Notes: a model not told the origin generated them from the sequence alone. Counted from the first letter of the stretch, positions 9,296 to 18,949 are shown. The stretch: 64,000 nucleotides of DNA from Pelagibius sp. (GCA_028280305.1 JANQMC010000024.1:1-64000); one strand, 5' to 3'. Made by a program: numbers and translations.

Positions 9296-10888
9296 ATGAC
9301 TCTATCCCGTCGCCAGTCCCTGGCCACGCTGGGCGCCCTTCTGACAACGCCCGCCTGGGCTTCCACCTTGGTCCCCAATGCGGCCTATGCCCAGACTCCC
9401 GCGCTGCGCCTGGGCCCCGCCAGGCGTTTCGACTGGGCCTGGCTGATCGAGTACGCCCAGGCCCTTGCCGCCCAGCCCTATCAGGAGCCGCCGAGACCAG
9501 CACCGGAACTGGTCGAGCAGATCGACTACGATGCCCATGGCAAGCTGCGCCTGAAGCCCGAATATGCGCTCTGGGGCCGTGAGGGCAGCGTCTATCCCAT
9601 CACCTTCGTGCATCTCGGCCGCTACTTCCCCAAGTCGATCCGCATGCACAAGGTAGAAGACGGTCAGGCCCAGGAGGTTCTCTACGAAACGGACTATTTC
9701 ACGGTGCCGGAGGGCCATCCGGCGGCGGGCCTTCCTTCCGGCGCCTCGGCCTTTGCCGGCTTCTGGGTTCAGGAATCCCGCCGCTCCGGCGACTGGCGTC
9801 AGCGGGAACCCTGGGTGACCTTTGTCGGCGCCTCCTATTTTCGCAGCGTCGGCGCTCTCGGCCAGGTCGGCCTTTCAGCCCGCGGTATCGCCCTCAATGT
9901 CGGCGACCCGGGGCCCGAAGAGTTTCCCGACTTCACACAGTTCTGGTTCACCCCGACCCAGCGCGAGGGCGATCCCCAGGTCGTCTATGCCCTGCTGGAA
10001 GGCCCGAGCCTGACCGGCGCCTATCGCTTCGTCATGTCGCGCCAGCGCGGCGTGGTTATGGAGGTTGAGAAACGGCTCTTCATCCGGCGTGATATCGCCC
10101 GGCTGGGCATCGCGCCGCTGACCTCCATGTTCTGGTACGGCGAGTACGGCGACCAGCGGCTGATGGACTGGCGCCCCGAAGTGCATGACTCCGATGGCCT
10201 GGCGCTCTGGACCGGTGCAGGGGAGCGCATCTGGCGTCCCCTCAACAATCCCGACCGCCCGATCACCTCCAGCTTCCAGGACCGCAATCCCCTTGGCTTT
10301 GGGCTCTCGCAGAGAGACCGCAACTACGACCATTATCTGGACGGTGTGAACTACCACCACCGCCCCAGTTGCTGGGTTGAACCCCTGGGGTCCTGGGGCA
10401 GCGGGGCGGTGCAGCTTATCGAACTGCCGACCGACGATGAAATTCACGACAACATCGTCGCCTATTGGCTGCCGAGCGAAACGGCGCGGGCGGGCAGCAG
10501 CCTCACCTACCGCTACCGCCTGCATTGGGAGGAGTTCGAGCCCTTCTATCCGGCGGTGGAGCTGGCGCGCTGTGTCGCGACCCGCACCGGCCGCGGCGGC
10601 GAGGCCGGCAAACCGCGGCCGCCCGGCGTGGTCAAGTTCGCGGTCGAATTCGACGGCGCCAGCCTGGCCGACATCCCCTGGGGCGCCCGTCCGGATGTGG
10701 TGGCGACGGCCTCGCGCGGAGAGATCAGCCTGAGGCGCTCAGACCCGGTTTGGTACACGCCGCGCTGGCTTGCCTCCTTCGACCTTACAGTCGATGGCCC
10801 GGAGCCGGTAGAACTGCGTTGCCACATGGAACTCGACGGCAAGGTACTGACCGAGAGCTGGCTCTACCAATACCATCCGCCCCGCTGA
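9296..10888 (+). CDS. Periplasmic glucan biosynthesis protein (OpgG/OpgD family)
   Basis: 530 residues. The N-terminus has a twin-arginine-like SRRQSLATLGALL followed by an Ala-rich cleavage region, suggesting Tat export as in OpgD. The mature part (from about residue 40) shows the MdoG/OpgG fold features: FDWAWLIEYAQALA, then VYPITFVHLGRYFPKSI and a central RDIARLGIAPLTSMFWYGE block. Family members make or trim the linear backbone of osmoregulated periplasmic glucans. No opgH partner is visible in the window. A 7-bp inverted repeat (ACCGGCC/GGCCGGT, 10892-10924) follows the stop but lacks a T tract. Confidence 0.88.
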   Translation: MTLSRRQSLATLGALLTTPAWASTLVPNAAYAQTPALRLGPARRFDWAWLIEYAQALAAQPYQEPPRPAPELVEQIDYDAHGKLRLKPEYALWGREGSVYPITFVHLGRYFPKSIRMHKVEDGQAQEVLYETDYFTVPEGHPAAGLPSGASAFAGFWVQESRRSGDWRQREPWVTFVGASYFRSVGALGQVGLSARGIALNVGDPGPEEFPDFTQFWFTPTQREGDPQVVYALLEGPSLTGAYRFVMSRQRGVVMEVEKRLFIRRDIARLGIAPLTSMFWYGEYGDQRLMDWRPEVHDSDGLALWTGAGERIWRPLNNPDRPITSSFQDRNPLGFGLSQRDRNYDHYLDGVNYHHRPSCWVEPLGSWGSGAVQLIELPTDDEIHDNIVAYWLPSETARAGSSLTYRYRLHWEEFEPFYPAVELARCVATRTGRGGEAGKPRPPGVVKFAVEFDGASLADIPWGARPDVVATASRGEISLRRSDPVWYTPRWLASFDLTVDGPEPVELRCHMELDGKVLTESWLYQYHPPR

Positions 10889-11126
10889 CGAACCGGCCGC
10901 TGCACGGCAGAATATGGGGCCGGTCGCGCGGGTGAGCCATCGCGGGATAACGCCTCGAAGACTAATTACGCACCCCTTCATTGACGTAAAAATTGTATTT
11001 CCCTGACCCATCTAACCCTAGCGTTCATTAGATTTTCGTGCAAACGTAAAAAGAAAAAAATCATAACCGATGAACAGCGGCGGCTGCCCGTTCCAGGGCG
11101 GAAGCCGGAGCAGAGGTGGGGGACAT

Positions 11127-11561
11127 ATGACAGATACATTGCTCGTCGGCATCGACGGTAGCGAGGGGGGCACGCGTGCCGCGCAGTTTGCGGCCAAACG
11201 CGCCAAGGAGAGTCAGGGTAACCTGATTGTGGCCTACGTAATCGAGTGGTCGCCCTACAGCTTCAATACACCGCAGGAAAACGAAGTCCGCCACAAGCGG
11301 CGGGAGGAAGAGATCTCCCGCGCCGAAAGCGACGTTATCGGTCCGGTTCTGGAAACCCTCAAAGGCGAGGGCGTGGAAGCAAAGGGGATCGTCCGTCACG
11401 GGCACGCGGCGGAGGTGCTGAGCAAACTCGCCAGCGAGGAAAAGGCCGGCCAGATCTTCATCGGACGGCGCGGCCTGACCAAAATGCAGGCGCTGTTGTT
11501 CGGCAGTACAGCCGGCAGTCTGGTGCAGATTTCACCGGTTCCGGTGACGGTTATTCCCTAG
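11127..11561 (+). CDS. Universal stress protein (UspA family)
   Basis: 144 residues. Start at the ATG preceded by GGTGGGGG. The UspA fold is clear: [11 protein letters not shown] at the N-terminus, [11 protein letters not shown] in the middle and the ATP-binding-type signature [23 protein letters not shown] near the C-terminus (G-2x-G-9x-G-(S/T)). Soluble cytoplasmic protein. It precedes the AGCS transporter by 100 bp and may be co-transcribed with it. Specific stress not deducible. Confidence 0.9.
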   Translation: MTDTLLVGIDGSEGGTRAAQFAAKRAKESQGNLIVAYVIEWSPYSFNTPQENEVRHKRREEEISRAESDVIGPVLETLKGEGVEAKGIVRHGHAAEVLSKLASEEKAGQIFIGRRGLTKMQALLFGSTAGSLVQISPVPVTVIP

Positions 11562-11661
11562 ACGGAACCGACGGGGCAAAGCCCCAAGTCAAAGAATCCG
11601 TTCCGGCAAAAGGAACGGCAGACCGCGGGGGGATCGCGGCGAGAAACAAAGCGAGGCTTCC

Positions 11662-13212
11662 ATGAAAAAGTTGCTAGCGGCCTTCCTGACCGCATTGCTC
11701 TGGGCACCGGCAAGCTGGGCCCAGGATGCCGCGGGTGCGGTCGAATTGAGCTTGGATGAACGGATCAACCAGACGATTTCACCGGTCACCAACGCGATCG
11801 CCGGGGTCATCTTCTACTCGGTTCCGGTGAGCGATGAGATTGCCATTCCTGTCATCGTCGTGTGGTTGGTGGTCGCCGCCCTCTTCGCGACGCTGTACTT
11901 CAATTTCATCTCGGTGCGGGCCTTCGGCCATGCCGTCGAGTTGGTGCGGGGCGATTATTCAGACCCGAAGGACGCCGGCGAGGTTTCTCACTTCCAGGCG
12001 CTTGCGACCGCGCTCTCCGGCACCGTCGGTCTCGGCAATATCGCCGGCGTCGCCATCGCCGTTTCCATCGGTGGTCCGGGCGCGACTTTCTGGATGATCG
12101 TCGCCGGCTTCCTCGGCATGTCGCTGAAGTTCGCCGAATGCACCCTGGGTGTGAAGTACCGCAACGAATATCCGGACGGTACGGTTTCGGGCGGCCCGAT
12201 GTACTACCTGAGCAAAGGCCTCGGCGAGAAAGGCCTGGGCGGGCTCGGCAAGTTCCTGGCGGTGTTCTTCGCCATCTGCTGCATCGCCGGCTCGCTCGGC
12301 GGCGGCAACATGTTCCAGGCCAACCAGTCGTTCCAGCAGTTCGTCAATGTGACCGGCGGCGCCGACAGCTTCATGGCCGACAAGGGTTGGCTCTTCGGCC
12401 TGATCGTTGCCGGCCTGGTGGGTGTGGTCATCATCGGCGGCATTCAGTCGATCGCCAAGGTGACCGAGAAGGTCGTACCCTTCATGGCGGTCATCTACTG
12501 CGCAGCCGCGGTGATCATCATCGTCATGAACATCGACCAGGTGCCGGCAGCCTTCGGCGCCATCATCGGCGGTGCCTTCCACGCAGAAGGGGTTGCGGGT
12601 GGTGCCATCGGCGCACTGATCCAGGGCTTCCGGCGGGCAGCCTTCTCCAACGAAGCCGGCATCGGTTCGGCCTCCATCGCCCATTCGGCGGTGCGCACGA
12701 AGGAGCCGATCACCGAGGGGCTGGTGGCGCTCCATGAGCCGTTCATCGACACGGTCGTGATCTGCACCATGACAGCGCTGGTGATCGTCATCACCGGCAC
12801 CTACACCGCCGGCGGCGGCATGAGCGGCGTGGAACTCACCTCCCTCGCCTTCGAGAGCGCCTTCTCCTGGTTCCCCTACATCCTGGCGGTGGCGGTGATC
12901 CTCTTCGCCTTCTCCACCATGCTGTCGTGGTCCTACTACGGGGCGAAGTGCTGGACCTATCTGTTCGGCGAAAGCCGTTCGATGGGCCTGCTGTTCAAGT
13001 TGGTCTTCTGCATCTTCGTGGTGATCGGCGCTTCGATGAACCTGGGTCCGGTGATCGACTTCTCGGACTCCGCGATCTTCGCCATGTCGATCGCCAACAT
13101 CATCGGGCTCTACATCCTCTTCCCGGTGGTGAAGGAGGAACTGACGTCCTACTGGTCACGCCTGAAGAGCGGCGAGATCAAAAAGTACGCAGGCAGCGAA
13201 AGCAGCGCCTGA
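11662..13212 (+). CDS. Alanine/glycine:cation symporter (AGCS family)
   Basis: 516 residues with about 10-11 transmembrane segments after a signal-like hydrophobic N-terminus ([17 protein letters not shown]). AGCS hallmarks include [37 protein letters not shown] and the Pro/Gly-rich segments of the LeuT-like fold. Members take up alanine or glycine with sodium or protons. The lumenal extra domain before TM1 is longer than in the E. coli members but common in marine bacteria. A perfect terminator follows. Substrate inferred from family only. Confidence 0.9.
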   Translation: MKKLLAAFLTALLWAPASWAQDAAGAVELSLDERINQTISPVTNAIAGVIFYSVPVSDEIAIPVIVVWLVVAALFATLYFNFISVRAFGHAVELVRGDYSDPKDAGEVSHFQALATALSGTVGLGNIAGVAIAVSIGGPGATFWMIVAGFLGMSLKFAECTLGVKYRNEYPDGTVSGGPMYYLSKGLGEKGLGGLGKFLAVFFAICCIAGSLGGGNMFQANQSFQQFVNVTGGADSFMADKGWLFGLIVAGLVGVVIIGGIQSIAKVTEKVVPFMAVIYCAAAVIIIVMNIDQVPAAFGAIIGGAFHAEGVAGGAIGALIQGFRRAAFSNEAGIGSASIAHSAVRTKEPITEGLVALHEPFIDTVVICTMTALVIVITGTYTAGGGMSGVELTSLAFESAFSWFPYILAVAVILFAFSTMLSWSYYGAKCWTYLFGESRSMGLLFKLVFCIFVVIGASMNLGPVIDFSDSAIFAMSIANIIGLYILFPVVKEELTSYWSRLKSGEIKKYAGSESSA

Positions 13213-13249
13213 CCTGTTAAGTCTCGGGCCAAATCCGGGGCAAACGAAG

Positions 13250-13277
13250 ACCGGCGGCTCTCGAGCCGCCGGTTTTT
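13250..13277 (+). terminator. Rho-independent terminator after AGCS gene
   Basis: Perfect 10-bp stem ACCGGCGGCT/AGCCGCCGGT with loop CTCG followed by TTTT. It lies 37 bp after the transporter stop and 28 bp beyond the end of the convergent small gene. Confidence 0.88.
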
Positions 13278-13304
13278 CGTTTCACTCTCTCTCTGCGCTT
13301 GGGC

Positions 13305-13541
13305 TCAGCGCGCGTAGCCGGTCCACTTGCCGCGGCCGTCGAAGGTTTGCTCGGCCGCCACTGCCGGCGAAGCCTCGATACCCTCCTTTGAAACGTCGTC
13401 CGGGGCGGTGATGCCCTGGAAGACCAGAAAGCCGACGGCCAGGACGGCAAGGGCCACGAGGCCCCGGCGCAGCCTGCGCACGAGCACCTCTTCGGCACCG
13501 CCGAAAGGCTGCTGGTGGATTGAGGTATGAATACTCGACAT
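13305..13541 (-). CDS. Small single-pass membrane protein of unknown function
   Basis: 78 residues, family not recognised. The ATG at 13541 is preceded by GAGGAGAAG at good spacing, which decides against the upstream start. A cytoplasmic N-terminus with VRRLRRG leads into one transmembrane helix (LVALAVLAVGFLVFQGI, about residues 28-45) and a short hydrophilic C-terminal tail ending GRGKWTGYAR, so N-in topology by the positive-inside rule. It is divergent from the coxE-like gene and convergent with the AGCS gene. Possibly an accessory or assembly protein, but no evidence for a role. Confidence 0.6.
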   Translation of the reverse strand: MSSIHTSIHQQPFGGAEEVLVRRLRRGLVALAVLAVGFLVFQGITAPDDVSKEGIEASPAVAAEQTFDGRGKWTGYAR

Positions 13542-13745
13542 CTTCGCTTCTCCTCGCTTGGAATCCGCGCCGGCCGGCACTTCTGCCAAAAGCCCTACGA
13601 TCCGGCGCGATACCATCTCCGCTGGGTTTAGATGTGCGCGCTTAAGTCCCTAGGGACAAACGACTTCTTCTCATCTCTCGAATTAGGGAAACTAATGCCC
13701 CTGCGGCCTGGGCGTAGGCTCTCGCCTTGGTATATGCTGGCCGCC

Positions 13746-14975
13746 ATGACCTCCTCGGCACAGAACTCAGAACCACAGGACGGCCGCCTGGCGGAGAACA
13801 TTCTCTACTTTGCCAGGACCCTTAGGGCAGCAGGCCTGCCGGTCGGCCCCGGCAAGGTGCTGGACGCGCTGAAGGCGACCGAGACGGTCGGGCTGGCGCG
13901 GCGCGATGACTTTTACTGGACGCTTCATTCTGTCTTCGTGAACCGCCGCGACCAGCAGGAGCTCTTCGATCAGGCCTTTCACATGTTCTGGCGCAACCCC
14001 AAGATCCTGGAACGGGTCATGAGCCTGCTGCTGCCGGACATCACACCCTTGGCCGGCCAACAGCCGGAAAATGCCGAAGAACTGAGCCGCCGATTGACCG
14101 ATGTCTTCCGTCCCAAGAACGGCGATGACGACACCCTCCGGGAGGAGGAAGAGCAGACCGAGATCGACGCGGTCATGACCTTCTCCAGCAAGGAGGTTTT
14201 GCAGGAAGTCGACTTCGAAAAAATGTCCGCCGCCGAGCTGGCCGAGGCAAAGCGTGCCATCCAGGCCATGCGCCTGCCGATCATAGAGGTGCCGACCCGG
14301 CGCTTTCGCCCGGCACAACAGGGCCAAAGGGCGGATCTGCGGGCGACCATGCGGGCCGGGCTGCGCAGCGGCGGCGATACCATTCCGTTGCGCTGGAAAC
14401 GCCAGCGGCGACGCCACCCGCCCCTGGTGATGCTTTGCGATATCTCAGGGTCAATGAGCCGCTATTCGCGCATGCTGCTGCACTTCATGCACACCATCAC
14501 CAACGACCGCGACCGGGTGCACAGCTTCGTCTTCGGCACCAGGCTGACCAACATCACCCGCCACCTGCGTCACAAGGATGTCGATGTGGCGGTGGAGAAA
14601 GTCTCCGATTCCGTTGTCGACTGGTCGGGCGGTACCCGCATCGGCGCCTGTCTGCGCGACTTCAACATGACCTGGGCGCGGCGGGTGCTGGGCCAGGGTG
14701 CGGTCCTGCTGCTGATCTCAGACGGGCTGGACCGCGACAACGCAGAGGGCTTGTCGGGCGAGATCGAACGGCTGCACAAATCCTGCCGCCGGCTGATCTG
14801 GCTCAACCCCCTCTTGCGTTATGATGCCTACGAACCAAAATCCATGGGAGCAAAGGCGATGATCGGCCATGTGGACGATTTTCGCACGATCCACAACCTG
14901 CAGAGCCTGAGCGAACTCTCCAAGGTTCTCAGCCGCACAGCGGCTCGGCGTGAAGAAGGACGGACATCATGGTGA
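13746..14975 (+). CDS. coxE: VWA domain protein, CoxE-like
   Basis: About 409 residues. The C-terminal half is a von Willebrand A domain with MIDAS motif DISGSMS at 232-238 and a second conserved piece SGGTRIGACL; the N-terminal part is the CoxE helical region. In carbon monoxide dehydrogenase clusters CoxE works with the MoxR ATPase CoxD in maturing the Mo site. Several in-frame starts exist (13632, 13695, 13734, 13746); I chose 13746 because homology-like sequence begins shortly after it, but no clear ribosome site decides. It overlaps the next gene by 7 bp, starting a translationally coupled run of four genes. Confidence 0.85.
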   Translation: MTSSAQNSEPQDGRLAENILYFARTLRAAGLPVGPGKVLDALKATETVGLARRDDFYWTLHSVFVNRRDQQELFDQAFHMFWRNPKILERVMSLLLPDITPLAGQQPENAEELSRRLTDVFRPKNGDDDTLREEEEQTEIDAVMTFSSKEVLQEVDFEKMSAAELAEAKRAIQAMRLPIIEVPTRRFRPAQQGQRADLRATMRAGLRSGGDTIPLRWKRQRRRHPPLVMLCDISGSMSRYSRMLLHFMHTITNDRDRVHSFVFGTRLTNITRHLRHKDVDVAVEKVSDSVVDWSGGTRIGACLRDFNMTWARRVLGQGAVLLLISDGLDRDNAEGLSGEIERLHKSCRRLIWLNPLLRYDAYEPKSMGAKAMIGHVDDFRTIHNLQSLSELSKVLSRTAARREEGRTSW

Positions 14976-15310
14976 AGCAAGAGAACATGACAGGCGGCGG
15001 CGAAGACCTGCTTGCCGAGGCGCTGCGCTGGCGCGACGAAGGGCATGCGGTCGCTGTCGCCACTGTGGTCAGCACCTGGGGCTCCTCCCCCCGGCCGGTC
15101 GGCAGCCAGTTGATCGTCGATGACGGGCTGCGGCTCCAAGGCTCGGTCTCCGGCGGCTGCATCGAAGGCGCGGTGGTTCACGAAGCCCAGGCCATCATGG
15201 GGGGTGCTCCGGCGAAGCTGCTGGAGTTCGGCGTCTCCGACGAGCAGGCCTGGGAGGTCGGTCTGGCCTGCGGCGGCACCATTCAGGTTTTTGTCGAGGC
15301 CGTGGAATGA
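14969..15310 (+). CDS. XdhC-family protein, N-terminal (XdhC_CoxI) half
   Basis: 113 residues covering only the XdhC_CoxI domain: the signature VSTWGSSPRPVGSQL followed by GSVSGGCIEGAVVHEA and GLACGGTIQVFVE. XdhC binds Mo cofactor, protects its sulphurated form and hands it to the hydroxylase. In many proteins this domain is fused to a Rossmann domain; here the Rossmann half is the next, 4-bp overlapping gene, so the family is split into two polypeptides as in the CoxF/CoxI-type arrangement. Both conserved Cys (GGC and LACGG) are present. Confidence 0.88.
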   Translation: MVKQENMTGGGEDLLAEALRWRDEGHAVAVATVVSTWGSSPRPVGSQLIVDDGLRLQGSVSGGCIEGAVVHEAQAIMGGAPAKLLEFGVSDEQAWEVGLACGGTIQVFVEAVE

Positions 15311-16047
15311 AACGCGCGCTGCTCGATCGTCTGCAAGCCGCCCGGGCGGAGAAACGTCCGGCAGCAGTAGTCACCAACCTCAAGGATGGCCGCCAAACCC
15401 TGATCGTCGACGGCGAAGGAGACGACGGGCTGCCGCTCACCGCGGATCAACGGACGGCCGTTGCGGCGGCGATCCAAAGCGACCGCAGCGGTGTCCTCAA
15501 GCAAGACAGCGATCTCTTTGTTCACGTCCACAACCCGCCGCTACGCCTGATCGTCGTGGGCGCCGTGCACATCAGTCAGGCGTTGGTCCCAATGGCGCGA
15601 TTGGCAGGCTACGATGTGTACCTGGTCGATCCGCGCAAGGCCTGGGCGAACAGTGACAGGTTTCCCGCCGTCAACATGGTTGAGGGCTGGCCCGATGAAG
15701 CCCTGCACAGTCTGGCGCCCGATCACCGCAGTGCGGTGGTGGTGCTGACCCACGACCCGAAGCTGGACGACCCGGCCCTCGGCGTCGCGCTGCGGTCCTC
15801 GGCTTTCTACATTGGTGCCTTGGGCAGCCGGAAAACCCACGCCGGACGGCTCGCCCGCTTGCGTGACTCCGGCCTGGAAGAGGAAAGTTTTGGACGCATT
15901 CACGGGCCCATCGGCCTCGCCATCGGCGCCAAGAGCCCGGCGGAAATCGCCATCGCCATCCTAGCCCAGATGACCCAGGCCCTGCACGGCGCGCCGCCCT
16001 TGGTGAAGGCAGATCCCCTCAACCCCGGCGCGGCTGCAGCGGAATGA
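15307..16047 (+). CDS. XdhC-family protein with Rossmann domain
   Basis: 246 residues. The C-terminal XdhC Rossmann domain is seen as LRLIVVGAVHISQALVPMA with downstream VDPRKAWANSDRFP and AVVVLTHDPKLD, then ALGSRKTHAGRLARL and the end signature GPIGLAIGAKSPAEIAIAIL. The N-terminal 80 residues are a divergent, shortened XdhC-like region lacking the WGSSPRP signature, which is supplied by the preceding gene. Start ATGA overlaps the stop of that gene. Role: chaperone for Mo cofactor insertion, by family and context. Confidence 0.87.
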   Translation: MKRALLDRLQAARAEKRPAAVVTNLKDGRQTLIVDGEGDDGLPLTADQRTAVAAAIQSDRSGVLKQDSDLFVHVHNPPLRLIVVGAVHISQALVPMARLAGYDVYLVDPRKAWANSDRFPAVNMVEGWPDEALHSLAPDHRSAVVVLTHDPKLDDPALGVALRSSAFYIGALGSRKTHAGRLARLRDSGLEEESFGRIHGPIGLAIGAKSPAEIAIAILAQMTQALHGAPPLVKADPLNPGAAAAE

Positions 16048-17666
16048 TTTTCGGTGCGGTCCCGGTCAGCGAGGCAGCGGACACCATCCTCGCCCATTCC
16101 CTGAAGGCCTCCGGCATCGCTTTCAAGAAAGGGCGACGGCTTTCCGAAGCCGATGTGGAGACCCTGCGCGAGGCCGGAATCGAGGAGCTGACCGTCGCGC
16201 GCCTTGAAGCCGATGAGGTTCACGAAGACGCGGCAGCCACAGCGCTCGCCGATGCCATCACCGGCGCCGGCTTGACGGCCTCCGCCAGTTTTACCGGGCG
16301 CTGCAACCTGATGGTCGCAAAACGCGGCGTGCTGGTGACGGAGAGAGAGCGCATCGATGCCCTCAATCTCGTCGATGAGGCGGTCACCCTCGCCACCCTG
16401 ACGCCCTATGACCTGGTCGAACCGCGGCAGATGGCGGCGACCATCAAGATCATCCCCTTCGCCATCACCCGCCACGTGCTGGACGCCTGCCTGGCGGTCG
16501 CTGGCCGCGGCGACCCTCTGTTGCAGGTTGCGGCCCTGGCACCGCGCAAGGTAGGGCTGTTGCAAACCCATCTGCCGGGTACCAAGGAGAGTCTGCTCGA
16601 CAAGACGCGGAACACCGCCAATCAGCGCCTGGCTCTGCTGGATTGCAAGGCTGTGGTGGAACACCGCTGCCGCCACGAGGAAGGGGCGGTTGCCGAGGCG
16701 CTGCGCAGGCTCTCTGCAGACGGTTGCGACATCATCCTGATGTCCGGCGCTTCAGCGATCATCGACCGGCGCGATGTATTGCCCAGCGGCCTCGAAGCCG
16801 CTGGCGGAAACATCGATCACTTCGGTATGCCGGTCGATCCGGGAAACCTGATGCTGCTGGGCCGCTTCAAGGAGCGGCCGGTGGTCGGCCTGCCCGGCTG
16901 CGCGCGCTCACCCAAATTGAATGGTTTCGACTGGGTCCTGCAACGGCTTGTCGCCGGGCTGGAGGTCTCCCCGAAAGCGGTTATGCGCATGGGTGCCGGC
17001 GGCCTGTTGAAGGAGATTGCCAGCCGCCCCCTGCCCCGCGCCGAAGCCGTCGAGACCTCGGACAGCGCACCACGTGCCCCGCGGATCGCCGCGGTGATCC
17101 TCGCGGCCGGGCAGTCCCGGCGCATGGGCCGGGACAACAAATTGCTGCTGCCGGTCGACGGCAAGCCCATGGTCGCCCATGCCGCCGAGAGCCTGCTGGC
17201 CTCCCAGGCCGGTCCGCTCGCCGTCGTGACCGGACACGACTATGCGGCAGTCGAGGCCGCCTTGCCCGAGGGCCGTTTTGCGCTGACCCACAACCCGGAC
17301 TTCGCCAGCGGCCTTTCCTCCTCTCTGCGGCGGGGTCTGGCCGCCCTGCCTGAGGAGATCGACGGCGTACTGGTTTGCCTTGGCGATATGCCCAGAGTCT
17401 CGCCGCAGGCCATCGACCGGCTGATCGCAGCCTTCAATCCGCTGGAGGGCCGCGCCATCTGCGTGCCGACCTGGCAGGGCAAGCGCGGTAATCCCGTGCT
17501 CTTCGCCCGCCGCTTCTTCGCGGAGATGCAGGAAGTGGCCGGCGATGTCGGTGCCCGCGCGCTGATCGGCGACCATGCCGAACTGGTCTGCGAAGTGCCG
17601 ATGGACGATGACGCGGTCCTGGTCGACGTCGATACCCCGGAAGCCCTGGCCGCCCTCGACGCTTAG
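16044..17666 (+). CDS. Fusion of MoeA-like molybdopterin-binding domain and MocA-like nucleotidyltransferase
   Basis: 540 residues, two domains. Residues 1-330 are a MoCF_biosynth/MoeA-like part (DIILMSGASAIIDRRD, GMPVDPGNLMLLG, VGLPGCARSPKLNGFDW). Residues 350-540 are a NTP-transferase of the MobA/MocA type with VILAAGQSRRMG, NKLLLPVDG and LGDMPRVSP. MocA makes molybdopterin cytosine dinucleotide, the cofactor form used by CoxL-type enzymes, so it fits the cluster. Overlaps the XdhC gene by 4 bp. It ends one base before the convergent hydrolase gene with no room for a separate terminator. Confidence 0.88.
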   Translation: MIFGAVPVSEAADTILAHSLKASGIAFKKGRRLSEADVETLREAGIEELTVARLEADEVHEDAAATALADAITGAGLTASASFTGRCNLMVAKRGVLVTERERIDALNLVDEAVTLATLTPYDLVEPRQMAATIKIIPFAITRHVLDACLAVAGRGDPLLQVAALAPRKVGLLQTHLPGTKESLLDKTRNTANQRLALLDCKAVVEHRCRHEEGAVAEALRRLSADGCDIILMSGASAIIDRRDVLPSGLEAAGGNIDHFGMPVDPGNLMLLGRFKERPVVGLPGCARSPKLNGFDWVLQRLVAGLEVSPKAVMRMGAGGLLKEIASRPLPRAEAVETSDSAPRAPRIAAVILAAGQSRRMGRDNKLLLPVDGKPMVAHAAESLLASQAGPLAVVTGHDYAAVEAALPEGRFALTHNPDFASGLSSSLRRGLAALPEEIDGVLVCLGDMPRVSPQAIDRLIAAFNPLEGRAICVPTWQGKRGNPVLFARRFFAEMQEVAGDVGARALIGDHAELVCEVPMDDDAVLVDVDTPEALAALDA

Positions 17667-17667
17667 G

Positions 17668-18495
17668 CTAACCCGCGTTGGCACGAATGAAGGCCACCAC
17701 CTTCTCGACGACATCGCGGTAGTCCAGCAAATCGGTGTGCCGCGCGGAAGGATGAAACAGCGCCTGCTTGGGCTCATTCGCCGCTGCAAAGAGTTTGCGC
17801 CCAAAGCGCACCGGAACGACGTGATCCCGCTCGCCATGAAGCAAAAAGAGCGGCACATCGATCGAGCCGATGCGACCAATCGAATCCCAGGGATCGCGGA
17901 TCAAGAGTCTTACGGGCAGGTACCAGTAATGGGCCGCTGCCACATCCGCAATCGAACTCGGCGGCGCCTCAAGCACCAGGGCTGCCGGCGGCCGTTCACT
18001 GGCCAGGGCAACCGAAACCGCCGTCCCCAGAGACTCGCCGAAAATGACGATCCGATCGGCCGCGAAACCTTCAGCCAGCAGCCAGTCGTGAACGGAGCGG
18101 GCGTCGGCACGCAAGCCATCCTCGCTCGGCTTGCCCGGGTTGCCGCTGTAGCCGCGATAGCCGGTCAGCAGCAGGCCGAAGCCGGCGTCGATGAGCGGGC
18201 GCATCTTGGCGACCCGGTCCCCAAGATGTCCGGCGTTGCCGTGGAAATAGAGGATCACCGGCTGCTCCGGCGACGTCGGCGGATGGAACCAGTGGGTGAG
18301 CCTGAGACCGGGCTCCGGCTCCGTCTCTATGGCCCGCAACTCCGGCAGGCTGTGGTCCAACAGATTGGGCGCGTCGATTGCCGCGGGATAAAGCAGATTG
18401 CGCTGGGCCAGGAACATGACCACCAGCACGACGCAATAGGCGCCCAGCAATCCCCAAAACCAAAACATGAAGAAGCCCTTCACTCCCGCGCCCAT
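17668..18495 (-). CDS. Alpha/beta hydrolase, membrane-anchored (ABHD13/Bem46-like)
   Basis: 275 residues. An N-terminal hydrophobic helix (about residues 8-30, FFMFWFWGLLGAYCVVLVVM) anchors it in the membrane. The hydrolase core shows HGNAGHLGDR (oxyanion region), nucleophile elbow GESLG, LLHGERDHVVP (acid) and the final SARHTDLLDY with the catalytic His. This pattern is that of the Bem46/ABHD13-type serine hydrolases. Substrate unknown. It is 73 bp downstream of the VOC gene on the same strand and could be in one unit with it. Confidence 0.82.
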   Translation of the reverse strand: MGAGVKGFFMFWFWGLLGAYCVVLVVMFLAQRNLLYPAAIDAPNLLDHSLPELRAIETEPEPGLRLTHWFHPPTSPEQPVILYFHGNAGHLGDRVAKMRPLIDAGFGLLLTGYRGYSGNPGKPSEDGLRADARSVHDWLLAEGFAADRIVIFGESLGTAVSVALASERPPAALVLEAPPSSIADVAAAHYWYLPVRLLIRDPWDSIGRIGSIDVPLFLLHGERDHVVPVRFGRKLFAAANEPKQALFHPSARHTDLLDYRDVVEKVVAFIRANAG

Positions 18496-18568
18496 CGGCT
18501 CTGATCCCTAATACCGGCAATAGCGCATCATAGAGTTCAAGTATTTACAAAAGCTGTGATTCTATCCG

Positions 18569-18949
18569 TTATGGCCAAGTCTTGGCCTGGGCATCGAAGT
18601 TGTCGCGCTGCGGGCGCACGACACAGAAACGGTGGCCGCTGGGGGCCTCCATCACCCACCAGGTTCTGACCTGTGCAACGCGCTTGGCGCCGAGCCCTTC
18701 CAGCCGTTTGACCTCCGCTTCGATGTCATCGGTTTCGATATCCAGGTGGGCCCGTGGGGGATGATCGACCTGCTGAAGCAGCAGTTTTGGAAAGTCGGCC
18801 GGCGTGTTGAGATCGCGATAGCGCGGGTCCTGGCCGTCACGCAGCGGCTGAGCGGGCCAGCCAAGCGCCTCGCCCCAGAACGCGGCGTCGCGCTCGAAGT
18901 CATCGCCCGGGCAATCAAGCACGACGGCGGCAAGACGGCTTTTGTGCAT
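18569..18949 (-). CDS. VOC-superfamily (glyoxalase-like) protein
   Basis: 126 residues. Start at the ATG 18949, since GAAAGGA lies 7 bp upstream (a GTG codon directly before it is also in frame). The sequence has two beta-alpha-beta-beta-beta units typical of VOC proteins: FWGEALGWPAQP with an aspartate-rich RYRDLN strand, then HLDIETDDIEAEVKRLEGLGA and a C-terminal GHRFCVVRP. Closest to the glyoxalase_6 group. Possible dioxygenase or metal-binding resistance activity cannot be told apart. Confidence 0.8.
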   Translation of the reverse strand: MHKSRLAAVVLDCPGDDFERDAAFWGEALGWPAQPLRDGQDPRYRDLNTPADFPKLLLQQVDHPPRAHLDIETDDIEAEVKRLEGLGAKRVAQVRTWWVMEAPSGHRFCVVRPQRDNFDAQAKTWP

